DNA of 31,064 nucleotides from a virus, in the IMG/VR virus record IMGVR_UViG_3300005577_000068, positions 1 to 31,064 of that record; one strand, given 5' to 3'. Positions within the stretch are counted from its first letter, which is position 1, and every line of letters starts with the position of its first letter. The notes under the pieces are model-generated. The model worked only from the letters and a program-made list of their open reading frames with translations, ran no database searches and had not been told where the DNA came from. Shown here piece by piece: positions 30,381 to 31,064 of this stretch. The position numbers and the translations under genes were made by a program.

Positions 30381-31064
30381 GAAAACAGCTCCTGAGCGGC
30401 GCGAACCTGGCCGCGCTCGACGGTGATCAGCTTGCGGGCGGAGAGGCGCTGCAGGTAGGAGTCGCGGCTAGAGCGCTGATAGCCGGTGGTTTCCGATACG
30501 GTCTCGCGCGGCACGGCCTTCGGGTAGGCGGCGGCGAGCACCTCGAGCACGGCGCGCTCGCCCGCGGGAAGGCGGCCCATCCAGTAGGCGCGGAGGTCAT
30601 CGCCGGTCGGCAGCGGCGCGAAGTCAGCGCCCAGGGCGGCGATGCCGGCCGGCAGTGCGACGACCGCGCCGTCATGCTGGAAGATGATCAGGTCGCGCTC
30701 GCGCAGGCGCTGCAGGTAGCTATCCCGGCTCGACCGCTTGTAGCCGGTCAGGACGGTGAGCTGCTCGCGGGTGACGCCGGCGTCGGCGTGCTGCGCGATC
30801 GCGGTGAGCACGCGCGACTCGCCCAGGGGCAGGCTCGAGGACGTCTTCGCCGACGGCGCTGGGCGGCGCGGCGGGATCTTGTCGAGACCGGGGAACACTT
30901 CCGAGAATGAGAGCGCCGTCGGCCGCGGTAGATGGATCGTGCCCGGCGTCGGCACGGCCGCGGCGCGCAGACTCTGGATCGCGGCCGCGACGGTGCGCAC
31001 GGGCGCATCGAAGCCGATCACCAGGCGGCTGAGCTGGGCGATCGCGCGCTCCGCTCGAGCGACG
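30377..31064 (-). CDS. Protein with two winged-helix repeats, partial at right edge
   Basis: The frame is open through the right edge, so the true start probably lies outside; an in-frame GTG is at 31021. The C-terminal part has two copies of a ~55-residue winged-helix unit: LPLGESRVLTAIAQH....TREQLTVLTGYKRSSRDSYLQRLRERDLI and LPAGERAVLEVLAAA....PRETVSETTGYQRSSRDSYLQRLSARKLI, which share TGY(K/Q)RSSRDSYLQRL. The copies are separated by ~45 residues. Before them come a Pro-rich linker and a short helical segment (VAAAIQSLRAAA). Likely a DNA-binding protein of the early/replication region; binding target unknown. Confidence 0.72.
   Translation of the reverse strand, partial: VARAERAIAQLSRLVIGFDAPVRTVAAAIQSLRAAAVPTPGTIHLPRPTALSFSEVFPGLDKIPPRRPAPSAKTSSSLPLGESRVLTAIAQHADAGVTREQLTVLTGYKRSSRDSYLQRLRERDLIIFQHDGAVVALPAGIAALGADFAPLPTGDDLRAYWMGRLPAGERAVLEVLAAAYPKAVPRETVSETTGYQRSSRDSYLQRLSARKLITVERGQVRAAQELFS

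Overview
The window is a 31 kb piece of a tailed double-stranded DNA phage or prophage with a high-GC Gram-negative host. GC is visibly well above 60%, GTG and TTG starts are common, and several products carry Sec signal peptides ending in A-x-A type sites. Nothing in it is a host gene, so a free phage cannot be told from a prophage. Every supported gene lies on the minus strand and is read from right to left. Most junctions are ATGA/GTGA/TTGA/TGATG overlaps, so this looks like one long, translationally coupled late transcript. No stretch over 300 bases lacks a gene. The largest weakly coding gap is about 190 bp, between the replication-type gene and the small terminase (28896-29086). I saw no rRNA, tRNA, CRISPR array, insertion sequence, integrase or lysis gene.

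Right end (28.9-31.1 kb): a partial protein with two copies of a winged-helix unit, two small genes, and a replication-initiator-type protein whose coding sequence carries a cluster of GATC-containing repeats. Next (21.6-28.9 kb) is a lambda-type packaging and head-entry module: Nu1-like small terminase, a small gene, GpA-type large terminase, a ParB-like protein with four small genes, a gpW-like protein, and a lambda-family portal with a long repetitive C-terminal tail.

Middle (13.8-21.6 kb): where the protease and capsid would normally follow the portal there are nine extra genes. They include two small phage structural-type proteins, four consecutive signal-peptide proteins (one an 897-residue double-kelch protein with a polyproline hinge), a protein made mostly of twelve 20-residue repeats, a small Cys-containing protein and a winged-helix protein. 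This block is the most unusual part of the window.

Left (1-13.8 kb): the conserved virion module resumes with a prohead protease/major capsid fusion, a DUF2190-type cement protein, a Rossmann-like head-associated protein, connector and tail-completion proteins (FII-like, gpZ-like, terminator-like), tail tube, two tail assembly chaperones, a 1402-residue tape measure, and three tail-tip/appendage proteins, the last running off the left edge. No sheath gene follows the tube gene, so a long non-contractile (siphovirus-like) tail is the best reading. The order closely parallels lambda nu1-A-W-B-C/E-D-FII-Z-U-V-G-T-H-M/L, with the accessory blocks inserted into it.
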